Program-made: the position numbers and the translations under genes
Notes under the pieces: model-generated
Databases searched by the model: none
Seen by the model: the letters and a program-made list of their open reading frames with translations, nothing else
What the model was told of the DNA's origin: nothing
Shown here: piece after piece, positions 8,970 through 20,427 of the stretch
How positions within the stretch are numbered: position 1 is the stretch's first letter
How the letters are laid out: the number at the start of each line of letters is the position of its first letter
Source of the DNA: Desulfobacterales bacterium
GTDB taxonomy: Bacteria; Desulfobacterota; Desulfobacteria; Desulfobacterales; DTYH01
Length of the DNA: 35,386 nucleotides
Direction: 5' to 3'
NCBI GenBank assembly: GCA_012961955.1
Contig: DTYH01000156.1
Span: 1 to 35,386, forward strand

Positions 8970-9019
8970 GGCTATTGTCCGAACCGTAAGACCCTAAAAA
9001 ATCGGTTTGGATAATGGCC
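8970..9019 (+). other. 16-bp stem / 18-nt loop hairpin downstream of the HU gene
   Basis: GGCTATTGTCCGAACC (8970-8985) pairs with GGTTTGGATAATGGCC (9004-9019), 13 Watson-Crick plus 3 G.U pairs; no following T tract. Confidence 0.75.
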
Positions 9020-9094
9020 TGTTAAATCCATCCGCACGAAGAGATTTTCGTCCGTTGATCTTTGGCAGATCACTTCTTCTTGAAAGAATATGTG

Positions 9095-9373
9095 CTAATA
9101 TAGTATATCAAATTTGTTGAACTCGCCTGTATAGGGCTCCCAGTGTACCGTTACCCTAGTTACTCGCGCCGACGGCGGACCTACGTGGCACCATTCGATA
9201 ACATTATCGACGTCCTTTCTGGGCCCCTCAAAAACCGCTTCGACCGAACCATCGCGTCTGTTTTTCACCCATCCAGTCACGTTGTGCCTCGCGGCTACTT
9301 CACGTGTTTCGAACCTGAAGAAGACTCCCTGAACTCTACCCTCGATAATGGCATGGGCACGAACCATATTCAT
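9095..9373 (-). CDS. acyP: acylphosphatase
   Basis: RAHAIIEGRVQGVFFRFETREVAARHNVTGWVKNRRDGSVEAVFEGP: acylphosphatase signatures. Confidence 0.95.
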   Translation of the reverse strand: MNMVRAHAIIEGRVQGVFFRFETREVAARHNVTGWVKNRRDGSVEAVFEGPRKDVDNVIEWCHVGPPSARVTRVTVHWEPYTGEFNKFDILY

Positions 9374-9460
9374 ATCCTACCTCCTGTTCTTTTGACTTGC
9401 TTACACGGACCTCTGGACGGTGCATCATCTAGAGAGGACACACCATCAGGGGAATAGGCA

Positions 9461-12198
<2,738 letters not shown>

Positions 12199-12377
12199 AT
12201 TCAGAATCTGGAACCAATCATGGTTTGAAAGGAATTTATCTATTTGGCTGTCTGTAAGTTATATGTTCCACATAACGGTCATGACTTGGATAAAGCCAAG
12301 AAAGTCCAGAATATAGTCTCTCTTGAGGAACACATGTGTGCCCGTATTTCAGCAGTCTTTAAAGGGATAAACATATT

Positions 12378-12560
12378 TGATAGTGTCGTAAGGACTACAT
12401 TTTATTTACTAAGAGAGGATTTTGGGCACCTTTGAAACCTTCAGCCAAGATTCCAAAACTCGGACTTTCGCCCTCAAACAGTCAGAACGCCGAATGTTTC
12501 GAATCCTTTTCTCACAAAATGCTCAAAATCGTTCACAAAACGGTTCTTATGAGATCATCA
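12378..12560 (+). repeat. nested-palindrome repeat family A, copy 2 (diverged)
   Basis: Outer arms TGATAGTGTCGTAAGGA (12378-12394) / TTCTTATGAGATCATCA (12544-12560); shared core GAAACcTTCAgCCAAgATTCcAAAACTCGGaCttt..., TCCTTTTCTCaCAAAATGCTCAAaATCGTTCACAA. Confidence 0.75.
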
Positions 12561-12867
12561 TGTTTTGTACGTTTCGAAATCCCTTTTTACGATATGGTGT
12601 AGTATGGATTGAGGATACATCCTTAACCCAATTCGGTCAAAAAATCAATATGCCAGCCGTTCCTATTTTTCCATTCGCGTGTCTAAGTCCTTCGGCTTTG
12701 AGGTAGATGGGTTTTGTTTTCAACCCCATTGGACCGGAATCTCACTTTTTTCAAGATTTCGCAGGAGATTAGAGGATGTCACAATGTGATTAAGCGAAAT
12801 CGGTTGCTTGAGGGTAAGGTTTGTGTTAAAAGTGAATAAACTTAAAGGATATTTACAGTATTGCAGC

Positions 12868-13860
12868 ATGACCTTTAAATCTATCATAGGCCAGGAACGT
12901 CCTATACGTTTTTTGCAGCAGTCACTTAAAAAGGGAATGGTTGCTAATGCTTATCTATTCACAGGGATTGAAGGAATAGGTAAACGTACAACAGCAACGG
13001 TATTCGCTATGGCACTCAATTGTCTGTCTCCTGATGGTGCATCTCCCTGTGGTTCATGCCGTTCTTGCAGAAAGATCGGATCTGGAAACCATCCAGATGT
13101 GATCTATCTTGAGAGAAAGGGAGCGTTTATCAGGATTGACCAGGTCAGGGAGCTCTTTCGTGAAATCTCCTTTAGACCGTTCGAAGGCAAGAAACGGGTT
13201 GTTATTATCACCAATGCCCACACGATGAACCACGAAGCAGCTAATGCGTTGCTTAAGGTGCTGGAAGAACCACCGGCGAAAACAACGTTTATTCTTACTG
13301 CGTCGCAAGAGTCGGACCTGCTGCCGACCATTGTATCCCGTTGCCAACACATCACCTTTTCACCCATTCCAGCAGAAAAAATTGCCGAAGTACTTATCCA
13401 GGAGCGAGGTCTGAAAAAGGAAGAAGCGATGCCCTTAGCAGTATGTGCGGGGGGGAGTCTAAAAAAGGCGCTTTCTGCGGATGTCAAGGATTGGATGGAC
13501 TGGCGGAAACAACTGATTGAAGAGTTTCACACTGCTCTTTCAGGTTCAATGCAGAACATTTTTGAGTTTTCATGTCGCATTTCGCCTGATAGGGAAAGGC
13601 TTATCGACGCATTGGAGGTCTTAGGGTCGTGGTTCAGGGATGTTTTGTTTAGAAGGTTGGGTTTTTCAAATATAATCAATAAGGACTTCAACGAAAGAAT
13701 CGAGGAGGCTTCAAGGGGGAATTCGATACAGGAGTTGCTAATGGGGATATCGGCAATTGAGTCGGCCAAAAACGATATCCTAAAGAATTGCAATCGTCGC
13801 TTGAGGGTAGAGGTTATGATGATAGACCTCCTGTACAATGTCAGGGAAAAGGGGGTTTGA
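12868..13860 (+). CDS. holB: DNA polymerase III subunit delta'
   Basis: MTFKSIIGQERPIRFLQQSLKKGMVANAYLFTGIEGIGKRTTATVFA; four-Cys zinc motif CGSCRSCRKIGSGNHPD; NALLKVLEEPP; SRCQ. ATG at 12868 preferred over 12808. Confidence 0.93.
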   Translation: MTFKSIIGQERPIRFLQQSLKKGMVANAYLFTGIEGIGKRTTATVFAMALNCLSPDGASPCGSCRSCRKIGSGNHPDVIYLERKGAFIRIDQVRELFREISFRPFEGKKRVVIITNAHTMNHEAANALLKVLEEPPAKTTFILTASQESDLLPTIVSRCQHITFSPIPAEKIAEVLIQERGLKKEEAMPLAVCAGGSLKKALSADVKDWMDWRKQLIEEFHTALSGSMQNIFEFSCRISPDRERLIDALEVLGSWFRDVLFRRLGFSNIINKDFNERIEEASRGNSIQELLMGISAIESAKNDILKNCNRRLRVEVMMIDLLYNVREKGV

Positions 13861-13871
13861 AGAAAGGGAAT

Positions 13872-14684
13872 ATGGGGAAGATAGTTGGTATAAGATTCAG
13901 GCCTTCAGGAAGGGTGTACACCTTTGATGCTGGTCAATTTGATCTTAAGTGCAATGATCGAGTTATTGTGGAAACAAACCATGGTCTCGGCCTGGGAACC
14001 GTAGTTTGTCCTCCGCGGTCTTCCGACGGTTATAAACTAAGGGCACCGCTGAAGAAGGTGTGTCGTCTTGCTACCGAGAAGGATATTCAACAGCATGAGG
14101 ATATCAAGAAATTAGAGGAAAGGGCATATAAACAGTGCCTCAAATATATTAACAAGTTGAAACTTCCGATGAACCTTGTTGATGTGGAGTCCCTTTTTGA
14201 CGGGAGCAAGATCACCTTCTACTTCACTGCTGATGGACGTATCGATTTTAGAGAACTGGTTAAACTTCTGGCTAGGGAATTCCGAGTAAGGATTGAGATG
14301 CATCAGGTTGGGGTACGCAATCGGGCCAAGATGTATGGGGGTGTTGGACGGTGTGGCCGCGAAATATGCTGTGTCACTTTTCTTGAGAGTTTTGATCCGG
14401 TTTCGGTACGCATGGCAAAGGTTCAAAATCTCTCTCTCAATCCCACTAAGATTTCAGGCCTGTGCGGCCGTTTGATGTGCTGTTTGGCCTTCGAGTATGA
14501 GGCCTATAACGAATTGCTATCCGAACTGCCCAAGTGCGGCAAGACCGTTCAAACCGAATTGGGACCAGGAAAGGTTTTACGGTATAACATTGTGCTGGGC
14601 CGGGTAATAGTGAAGCTTGAAGATGACAGGGAGACAGAAATAGATTTGGAGGAGTTCAAGAAGCTAAACTTGAGCAGATGGTAA
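13872..14684 (+). CDS. ricT: PSP1 domain protein, RicT/YaaT family
   Basis: MGKIVGIRFRPSGRVYTFDAG...GVGRCGREICCVTFLESFDPVSVRMAKVQNLSLNPTKISGLCGRLMCCLAFEYEAY; located between holB and metG as in other bacteria. Confidence 0.93.
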   Translation: MGKIVGIRFRPSGRVYTFDAGQFDLKCNDRVIVETNHGLGLGTVVCPPRSSDGYKLRAPLKKVCRLATEKDIQQHEDIKKLEERAYKQCLKYINKLKLPMNLVDVESLFDGSKITFYFTADGRIDFRELVKLLAREFRVRIEMHQVGVRNRAKMYGGVGRCGREICCVTFLESFDPVSVRMAKVQNLSLNPTKISGLCGRLMCCLAFEYEAYNELLSELPKCGKTVQTELGPGKVLRYNIVLGRVIVKLEDDRETEIDLEEFKKLNLSRW

Positions 14685-14752
14685 TCGTTCACGAGGGTCT
14701 TTACAGCCAAAAAAGGTTATGATTGATTAGCTATCATAGATGGAGGTAATGT

Positions 14753-16672
14753 ATGCCTAAACCGTTTTATGTTACAACGCCTATATATTATGTGAACGCA
14801 AGACCACATCTAGGACATGCATATACTACTATTGTAGCCGATGTTGTAAATCGATTTCATCGTATGTGCGGGGCAGAGACATTTTTTCAAACCGGTACCG
14901 ATGAGCATGGTGACAAGGTGGTACGTGCTGCCAGAGAAGAGAATTTGAGTCCACGTCTTTTCGCTGACCAGGTAAGCGAAGCGTTTAGAACCCTGTGGCC
15001 GAAACTGGATGTAGAATACGACTATTTCATCCGGACCACGGACTTTGGCCACAAGAAATTCGTCAAGAGGATACTGCAGAAGATATATGATGCTGGTGAT
15101 ATATATTTCAGCGAGTACGAAGGGACGTATTGTTTTGGGTGTGAACGTTTTTATACTCAAAGGGAACTGATTGATGGTAAGTGCCCGGATCACAGAACCG
15201 TTCCTGAGATAATAAAAGAATCAAACTATTTCTTTCGCATGAGTCGGTATCAGGACTGGCTTGTGGACTACATTGATAAGCACCCGGATCTGATCCGTCC
15301 GGAGCGTTATAGAAACGAAGTTCTGGCATTCTTGCGTGAACCCCTTGAGGATCTTTGCATATCCCGACCCAAGACACGGCTGCAATGGGGTATTACGCTC
15401 CCTTTTGATGAGAGGTATGTAACTTATGTATGGTTTGACGCCCTCCTGAATTACGTTTCACCTTTGGGGTATCCAGACGGGGAGAAATTCAAGAAGTTCT
15501 GGCCTGGCGTCCAGCATATTATAGCCAAGGATATATTGAAACCGCATGGTATATACTGGCCCATAATCTTGAAAGCGGCAGGTATTCCTGTGTATCAGCA
15601 TCTAAATGTCCATGGATACTGGAACGTAGATGAAGGCAAGATGTCGAAGAGTATCGGCAACGTAGTAGAGCCGCTCGAGATGATCGACATATACGGTGTG
15701 GATGCTTTTCGGTTTTTCCTGTTAAGAGATATGGTCTTTGGCCTGGACTCCAATTTTAGTGAAAAGGCCCTTGTTCAGCGTATAAACTCTGATCTTGCCA
15801 ATGACCTCGGGAATCTTTTCAGTAGAAGCGTAACCATGGTGCACAGGTACTTCAACGGCACGATCCCTGAGCCCGATCCTGAGTCGGAAGATAAGCTGGA
15901 TGAAGGCCTAAAAAAAGAAGCTCAAAGGCTGTATAAGGAATATATAGAGGGTATGGAGGGTTTTATTTTTCATAAAGTACTGATAACCCTCTGGGAGTTT
16001 ATAAACTCAATAAATAAATATATCGACATGAATGCCCCATGGGTGCTGGTCAAGAATAAGCCGGGGAAGAAGAAACTGAAATCTGTACTTTACAACATCA
16101 TGGAAGGGCTTCGGCTTATCGCTGGATTCATTTATCCGTTTATGCCTCGTGCGTCCCGGCTGATGGGACAGCATCTGGGAATGGGATCAGGTGAAGAGTT
16201 CCAGCCCATGGAGGATCTCAGGGTCTGGGGAAAGCTCAAACCCGGGACATCCCTACCTAAGTCAATAACCCTTTTCCCGAGGATCAAGCCAGAAGCTATC
16301 CAAGATCGTTTTGGCAAACCAGAGATAAAATCTAAGTTTCCTCCGCTCAAGCCACCGATCGGCATCGAGACATTTAATCAGATAGACCTTCGGGTAGCCA
16401 AAGTTCTGGGCGCAGAGAAAATTCCTAGATCGCAGAAGCTCCTTAAACTGAGACTTGACATGGGAGAAAAAAAGACCGTTGTGGCAGGGATTGCGGAGGG
16501 CTATTCGCCCGAGGATTTGATAGGAAAGCAGGTGATTGTGGTTGCCAATCTGAAGCCCACAAAGTTGATGGGTGTATTATCAGAAGGGATGGTCCTGGCT
16601 GTAGTGGATGAAGGAAGATACAGACTTGCTACCCTTGACGGCCCATGCGAACCAGGGATGCCAATTACTTGA
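14753..16672 (+). CDS. metG: methionyl-tRNA synthetase with C-terminal tRNA-binding domain
   Basis: TTPIYYVNARPHLGHAYTTIVADV; GKMSKSIGNVV (KMSKS); C-terminal EMAP/Trbp111-like IDLRVAKVLGAEKIPRSQKLLKLRLDMG. Confidence 0.98.
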   Translation: MPKPFYVTTPIYYVNARPHLGHAYTTIVADVVNRFHRMCGAETFFQTGTDEHGDKVVRAAREENLSPRLFADQVSEAFRTLWPKLDVEYDYFIRTTDFGHKKFVKRILQKIYDAGDIYFSEYEGTYCFGCERFYTQRELIDGKCPDHRTVPEIIKESNYFFRMSRYQDWLVDYIDKHPDLIRPERYRNEVLAFLREPLEDLCISRPKTRLQWGITLPFDERYVTYVWFDALLNYVSPLGYPDGEKFKKFWPGVQHIIAKDILKPHGIYWPIILKAAGIPVYQHLNVHGYWNVDEGKMSKSIGNVVEPLEMIDIYGVDAFRFFLLRDMVFGLDSNFSEKALVQRINSDLANDLGNLFSRSVTMVHRYFNGTIPEPDPESEDKLDEGLKKEAQRLYKEYIEGMEGFIFHKVLITLWEFINSINKYIDMNAPWVLVKNKPGKKKLKSVLYNIMEGLRLIAGFIYPFMPRASRLMGQHLGMGSGEEFQPMEDLRVWGKLKPGTSLPKSITLFPRIKPEAIQDRFGKPEIKSKFPPLKPPIGIETFNQIDLRVAKVLGAEKIPRSQKLLKLRLDMGEKKTVVAGIAEGYSPEDLIGKQVIVVANLKPTKLMGVLSEGMVLAVVDEGRYRLATLDGPCEPGMPIT

Positions 16673-16720
16673 ATTGAATGCGATGAGTAGGCGTTACCTA
16701 ACATGTATAGCTGTTCAATA

Positions 16721-16738
16721 GGAGTCTCCTGAGACTCC
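16721..16738. other. perfect inverted repeat downstream of metG
   Basis: GGAGTCTC-ct-GAGACTCC; lacks a following T tract. A second palindrome CTGATATATCAG followed by TTTTG lies ~25 bp downstream. Confidence 0.5.
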
Positions 16739-16806
16739 AGGTCTTTGGGGTAAGCTGAGAAGCTGATATATCAGTTTTGTTGCAACTGCTTGCGGGGCGA
16801 ACCAAA

Positions 16807-16876
16807 GGAAAAACTAAAGGTTTTCGCCAAGTCGTTTCAAGGAAAGCGTCACTCGGTGAACGGCTGCACCTTTTTG
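16807..16876 (+). repeat. dispersed repeat family B, copy 2
   Basis: GGAAAAACTAAAGGTTTTCGCCAAGTCGTTTCAAGGAAAGCGTCACTCGGTGAACGGCTGCACCTTTTTGT, aligns to 6584-6655. Confidence 0.7.
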
Positions 16877-17043
16877 TTCCCGTCCAAAAAAGGATATATC
16901 CATGGGGGCCATTCCATATGGGTTACAAAGAGCGCTACGACAGATACACTTCTCTCAAGGACCTAAATCGTTACGAATTGAACAGCTAGGGATCAGAGGC
17001 TAAGAGATTCCAATACGTTTTTGAGTGTGGCTCCGATCTTTTT

Positions 17044-17141
17044 ACCCGGTTAGGAAAGTCGCGTGCGGAAGCACGGGGTCAAAATCGATATATACCTTTT
17101 TTTCACAGGGGTTTAAGGCCCTGCGTGAAATTCTAACGGGT
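17044..17141 (+). repeat. palindromic repeat family C, copy 1 (upstream of mltG)
   Basis: ACCCGgTTAGgAA ... TTCTAACGGGT termini; internal CGTGC-ggaa-GCACG hairpin and CAGGG...CCCTG hairpin; shares AATCGATATA-ACCT and GTGAAATTCTAACGGG with 32489-32580. Confidence 0.8.
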
Positions 17142-17170
17142 GTCACTTACTTGACTGATTGCAAGGCATT

Positions 17171-18166
17171 ATGAGGGTCAAGCTTTTTATAATATTGGCT
17201 TTGATAGCATACATCGTGGGTGTTGCGGTCTGTTTGGAACTGTACCTGTACGCCAATCAGCCCCTATCCGTTTATGAAGAGTGTAGGGCTGTATGTATAA
17301 GGCCAGGGAATTCATTCAGCGATGTGGCACAGATGTTTCAGCAAGAAGGCCTTATAAGTGATTCCGAGAAATTCATCTGGCTCGCCCGTTTGTGTGGTGA
17401 GGATACGAGGGTAATGGCCGGGGAGTATTGTCTTTCACCCGGTATGTCTCCAAAAGAGATTCTAAGCACTCTAGTAAGTGGGAAGGTAGTCCTCCATAAG
17501 GTTGTCATTCCAGAGGGTTACAACCTTCAGGAGATCTCGGACATACTTGATGCAAAGGGAATAGTTCATCGAGAGGTCTTTCTTAAGGCGGCTACGAACA
17601 GTAGCCTTGTTAAGTCCATGGGGCTCGAGGGTCCCACTTTTGAGGGATACCTCTTTCCTGATACGTATTACTTCCCGAAGGGCACGGGAGCAGAGAGAGT
17701 TATAAAGACTATGGTTACTCGGTTCTGGGCCGCCTTTGCTCCCGAGTGGATACAACGGGCCCAGACTTTGGGCTTGAGTATCCATCAGGTGGTAACGCTT
17801 GCTTCCATGGTTGAGAAAGAGACTGCCGTGCCGGAAGAACGACCCCTCATTGCTGCAGTTTTTCACAACCGATTAAAGCGGGGCATGCGTTTGGAATGCG
17901 ATCCTACTGTAATCTATGGGATTAAAGGATTTGATGGAAATATTAGACGGGTAGACTTAAAGAAGATCACGCCATACAATACGTACATGATTTCAGGACT
18001 TCCACCCGGCCCGATAGCCAGCCCTGGCCGAGCTTCTCTCGAGGCGGTTCTATATCCTGCTCACCGTCCGTATCTATATTTCGTTTCCCGAAATGATGGT
18101 ACGCATAAGTTTTCTACTACCCTTTCGGAACACAACCGTGCGGTAAAACGCTTTCAGCAACAGTAA
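17171..18166 (+). CDS. mltG: endolytic murein transglycosylase
   Basis: MRVKLFIILALIAYIVGVAVCL N-terminal TM; EGYLFPDTYYFPKGT; ASMVEKETAVPEERPLIAAVFHNRLKRGMRLECDPTVIYG; NTYMISGLPPGPIASPGRASLEAVLYPA. ATG at 17171 preferred over TTG at 17159. Confidence 0.96.
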   Translation: MRVKLFIILALIAYIVGVAVCLELYLYANQPLSVYEECRAVCIRPGNSFSDVAQMFQQEGLISDSEKFIWLARLCGEDTRVMAGEYCLSPGMSPKEILSTLVSGKVVLHKVVIPEGYNLQEISDILDAKGIVHREVFLKAATNSSLVKSMGLEGPTFEGYLFPDTYYFPKGTGAERVIKTMVTRFWAAFAPEWIQRAQTLGLSIHQVVTLASMVEKETAVPEERPLIAAVFHNRLKRGMRLECDPTVIYGIKGFDGNIRRVDLKKITPYNTYMISGLPPGPIASPGRASLEAVLYPAHRPYLYFVSRNDGTHKFSTTLSEHNRAVKRFQQQ

Positions 18167-18380
18167 AGTGAAACCGGAACACTACTCCTCGCTCTTAGCG
18201 ATTCCGTAAGACATAATCTCAATTTCATGCACGTAAGTCGGATATTATTATTTGGGTACAGAAGGGCATGACCGCAAGACATTTGCGTAACTAGTTGGAA
18301 CGACTATTATGAGGTTTTTGGAGCACCCTACGGGTGAAGTGAATCCCGTTAGAATTCCATAGGTTATTAGACGCCGTGTT

Positions 18381-18423
18381 CACCCCGTTAAGCAGGGTTC
18401 CCGTGGAGAGATTTAACGGGGTG
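18381..18423. repeat. short palindrome resembling an internally deleted family C element
   Basis: CACCCCGTTAA (18381-18391) / TTAACGGGGTG (18413-18423), perfect 11-bp stem; 3' half CCGTGgagagATTtAACGGGGT resembles CCGTGtgaaATTCTAACGGGGT of 32489-32580. CCCGTTAGAATT also occurs ~35 bp upstream. Confidence 0.55.
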
Positions 18424-18800
18424 GAAAAATGGATACTGTTTTGCAAGCATTCCCGTGTTTGCGAACAAGGCTTTCTGGCGAGGTGAAGGCTCGACGGGAT
18501 TGGGCAGATCGTGGAGTGTTTGAGTCGATGAGAGCCGGATTTCACGATATAGGAGGGGAGCCCGCGGATGGATCAAAAAGGTCATAGGAACGACTGGAAA
18601 GGGGCAGGAGACAGGTTACAAAAAGGACTAAATACCTCCCCAAGATTTTGGTCTAGCTGGGATTTGGGGGGCACATATTTGCTTGACTTTTAAAAAATAT
18701 TGTGATTTCCTAAGTGATTTAGTAACGATGGTACGAAGTTTTAGGCAAGAGCCTCTAGAAAAAGAGAACAAATGCATTTAAGTGGAAGGAGGAAGAGTAT

Positions 18801-19685
18801 ATGGCTGCAAAGATTATTAGCGGAACTCAGGTCGCTAAAGAGATTCGCGAAGAACTAAAAAAAGAGGTGGAGGAGTTAAAGGGCAAACATAACCTTGTTC
18901 CAGGTCTGGTAACCATCTTGGTAGGCGAGAATCCTGCCTCTGTCAGTTATGTAACGGCCAAGCAAAAGACCGCCCACGAGCTAGGGTTCTATTCTGTCCA
19001 AGACAATCAACCTGAGGATATTTCTGAGGAGACCTTGTTGGCCCTTATTGATAAATACAATAAGGATGATTCAATCCACGGGATACTGGTTCAGTTGCCG
19101 CTTCCAAAGCATATCGACGAAACCAAGGTTATTTATGCCATAGACCCGGATAAAGACGTGGACGGATTTCACCCTGTTAATGTCGGTAGGCTTATGATTG
19201 GAGCCAAATGTTTTCTCCCCTGCACCCCTCATGGTATTCAACAACTTCTTATCCGCTCTGGTATCGAGACCGAAGGGGCAGAGGTGGTTATTGTAGGAAG
19301 GAGCAACATCGTTGGGAAACCAATTGCCAATATGCTGATGCAGAAAAAACCAGGGGCGAATGCAACGGTGACTGTCTGCCATACGAGGACAAAGGATATG
19401 GCTTTTCACACAAAGAGGGCTGACATTTTGATCGTGGCTGCTGGTGCACCCAAGGCCGTAACCGCAGATATGGTAAAAGAGGGTGTTGTAGTAATCGACG
19501 TGGGAGTAAACCGGATCGGGAAGAGCGCCTCGGGCAAGGCGATATTGTGTGGCGATGTCGATTTTGATGCGGTCAAGGAGAAAGCGTCGGCTATAACACC
19601 AGTACCAGGTGGGGTCGGACCAATGACCATCACCATGTTGATGTTAAATACGGTACAGGCAGCCAAGAATACGCTGGAAGGTTAG
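18801..19685 (+). CDS. folD: bifunctional methylenetetrahydrofolate dehydrogenase / methenyltetrahydrofolate cyclohydrolase
   Basis: VGENPASVSYVTAKQKTAHELGF; GILVQLPLPKHID; PDKDVDGFHPVNVGRL; IVGRSNIVGKPIANML; TPVPGGVGPMTITMLMLNT. Confidence 0.98.
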   Translation: MAAKIISGTQVAKEIREELKKEVEELKGKHNLVPGLVTILVGENPASVSYVTAKQKTAHELGFYSVQDNQPEDISEETLLALIDKYNKDDSIHGILVQLPLPKHIDETKVIYAIDPDKDVDGFHPVNVGRLMIGAKCFLPCTPHGIQQLLIRSGIETEGAEVVIVGRSNIVGKPIANMLMQKKPGANATVTVCHTRTKDMAFHTKRADILIVAAGAPKAVTADMVKEGVVVIDVGVNRIGKSASGKAILCGDVDFDAVKEKASAITPVPGGVGPMTITMLMLNTVQAAKNTLEG

Positions 19686-19712
19686 ATTTCCGTAATACAC
19701 TTTGATGAGCGT

Positions 19713-19745
19713 ACAGGGCAGGAGGGTTTCCTGCCCTGTGTCTTT
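19713..19745. terminator. terminator between convergent folD and the HoxU-like gene
   Basis: ACAGGGCAGGA-gggtt-TCCTGCCCTGT followed on + strand by gTCTTTCTT. Confidence 0.8.
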
Positions 19746-19746
19746 C

Positions 19747-20421
19747 TTAGCCAGTGACCTTGTTATGACTTTTAAGTGTAAGGGCGCCTACTGGACATAT
19801 CTCAACACAGGCGCCGCACCCCTTACACGAATTTTCTAGTATTGCTGCACTTTCAAAGAAGGTTACTGAGGTATTCAACCCGCGGTGGGCGAGGCTAAGC
19901 ATCGGTGTCTTATTTATGTTCCCGCAGACGAAGATACATCTCTCACAAAGTACGCATTTGTCAGGATCGTAATCCAAGTAAGGATGTGTATGGTCTACTT
20001 CTCGATCTACGTCGATCCGGTTAAGGTGTGCAACCCTTAGCTTTACGCCCAAGAATCTGGCAATCTTCTGGAGACCGCATCTTTTATTTGCAATACACGT
20101 TTTACAAAACGATATCCGTCTGACCGATAGGAGCAACTCAAAGGCGCTTTTTTGCAGCCTCCTTACCTCGGGAGTATCGGTCATAACTACCATTCCTTCA
20201 CGCACCACTTCAGTGCATGAGGTTACAGGTTGGGGATAGCCCTCGATAGCCACAAAACAGAGGCGGCAAGAGGCCGGTGGATGTTCCATCTCTTTAAGAT
20301 AACAAAGATTTGGTACATAAATCTCGTTATCCAAACAGACGCGCAGGAGATTAGCCCCTTCTGATGCCTTTATCTCCTTTCCATCGACGATCAAATTGAC
20401 GATATTTGCGTTCTTATCCAT
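19747..20421 (-). CDS. HoxU/NuoG-N-like iron-sulfur subunit ([2Fe-2S], Cys-rich CxxCx5C, two [4Fe-4S])
   Basis: 224 aa: IYVPNLCYLKEMEHPPASCRLCFVAIEG...FCKTCIANKRCGLQ...CVLCERCIFVCG...CKGCGACVEICPVGAL. Confidence 0.88.
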   Translation of the reverse strand: MDKNANIVNLIVDGKEIKASEGANLLRVCLDNEIYVPNLCYLKEMEHPPASCRLCFVAIEGYPQPVTSCTEVVREGMVVMTDTPEVRRLQKSAFELLLSVRRISFCKTCIANKRCGLQKIARFLGVKLRVAHLNRIDVDREVDHTHPYLDYDPDKCVLCERCIFVCGNINKTPMLSLAHRGLNTSVTFFESAAILENSCKGCGACVEICPVGALTLKSHNKVTG

Positions 20422-20427
20422 CTTCCT

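Noticed and set aside
12244-12706. Short + ORFs (63 and 94 aa) between the nucleoside phosphorylase gene and holB
   Set aside because: The 94-aa ORF overlaps family A repeat copy 2; the 63-aa ORF has no recognised domain. Could be remnants, not supportable as genes.
16777-16989. 70-aa + ORF between metG and mltG
   Set aside because: Begins in and overlaps repeat family B; the same repeat elsewhere (6584-6655) does not preserve a reading frame.
18291-18585. 84-aa and 65-aa minus ORFs upstream of folD
   Set aside because: Fall on palindromic repeat sequence with no recognised protein family.
18635-18671. CCTCCCCAA...TTGGGGGG hairpin upstream of folD
   Set aside because: Short G/C-run pairing with a 20-nt loop and no T tract; insufficient to call a terminator or regulatory element.
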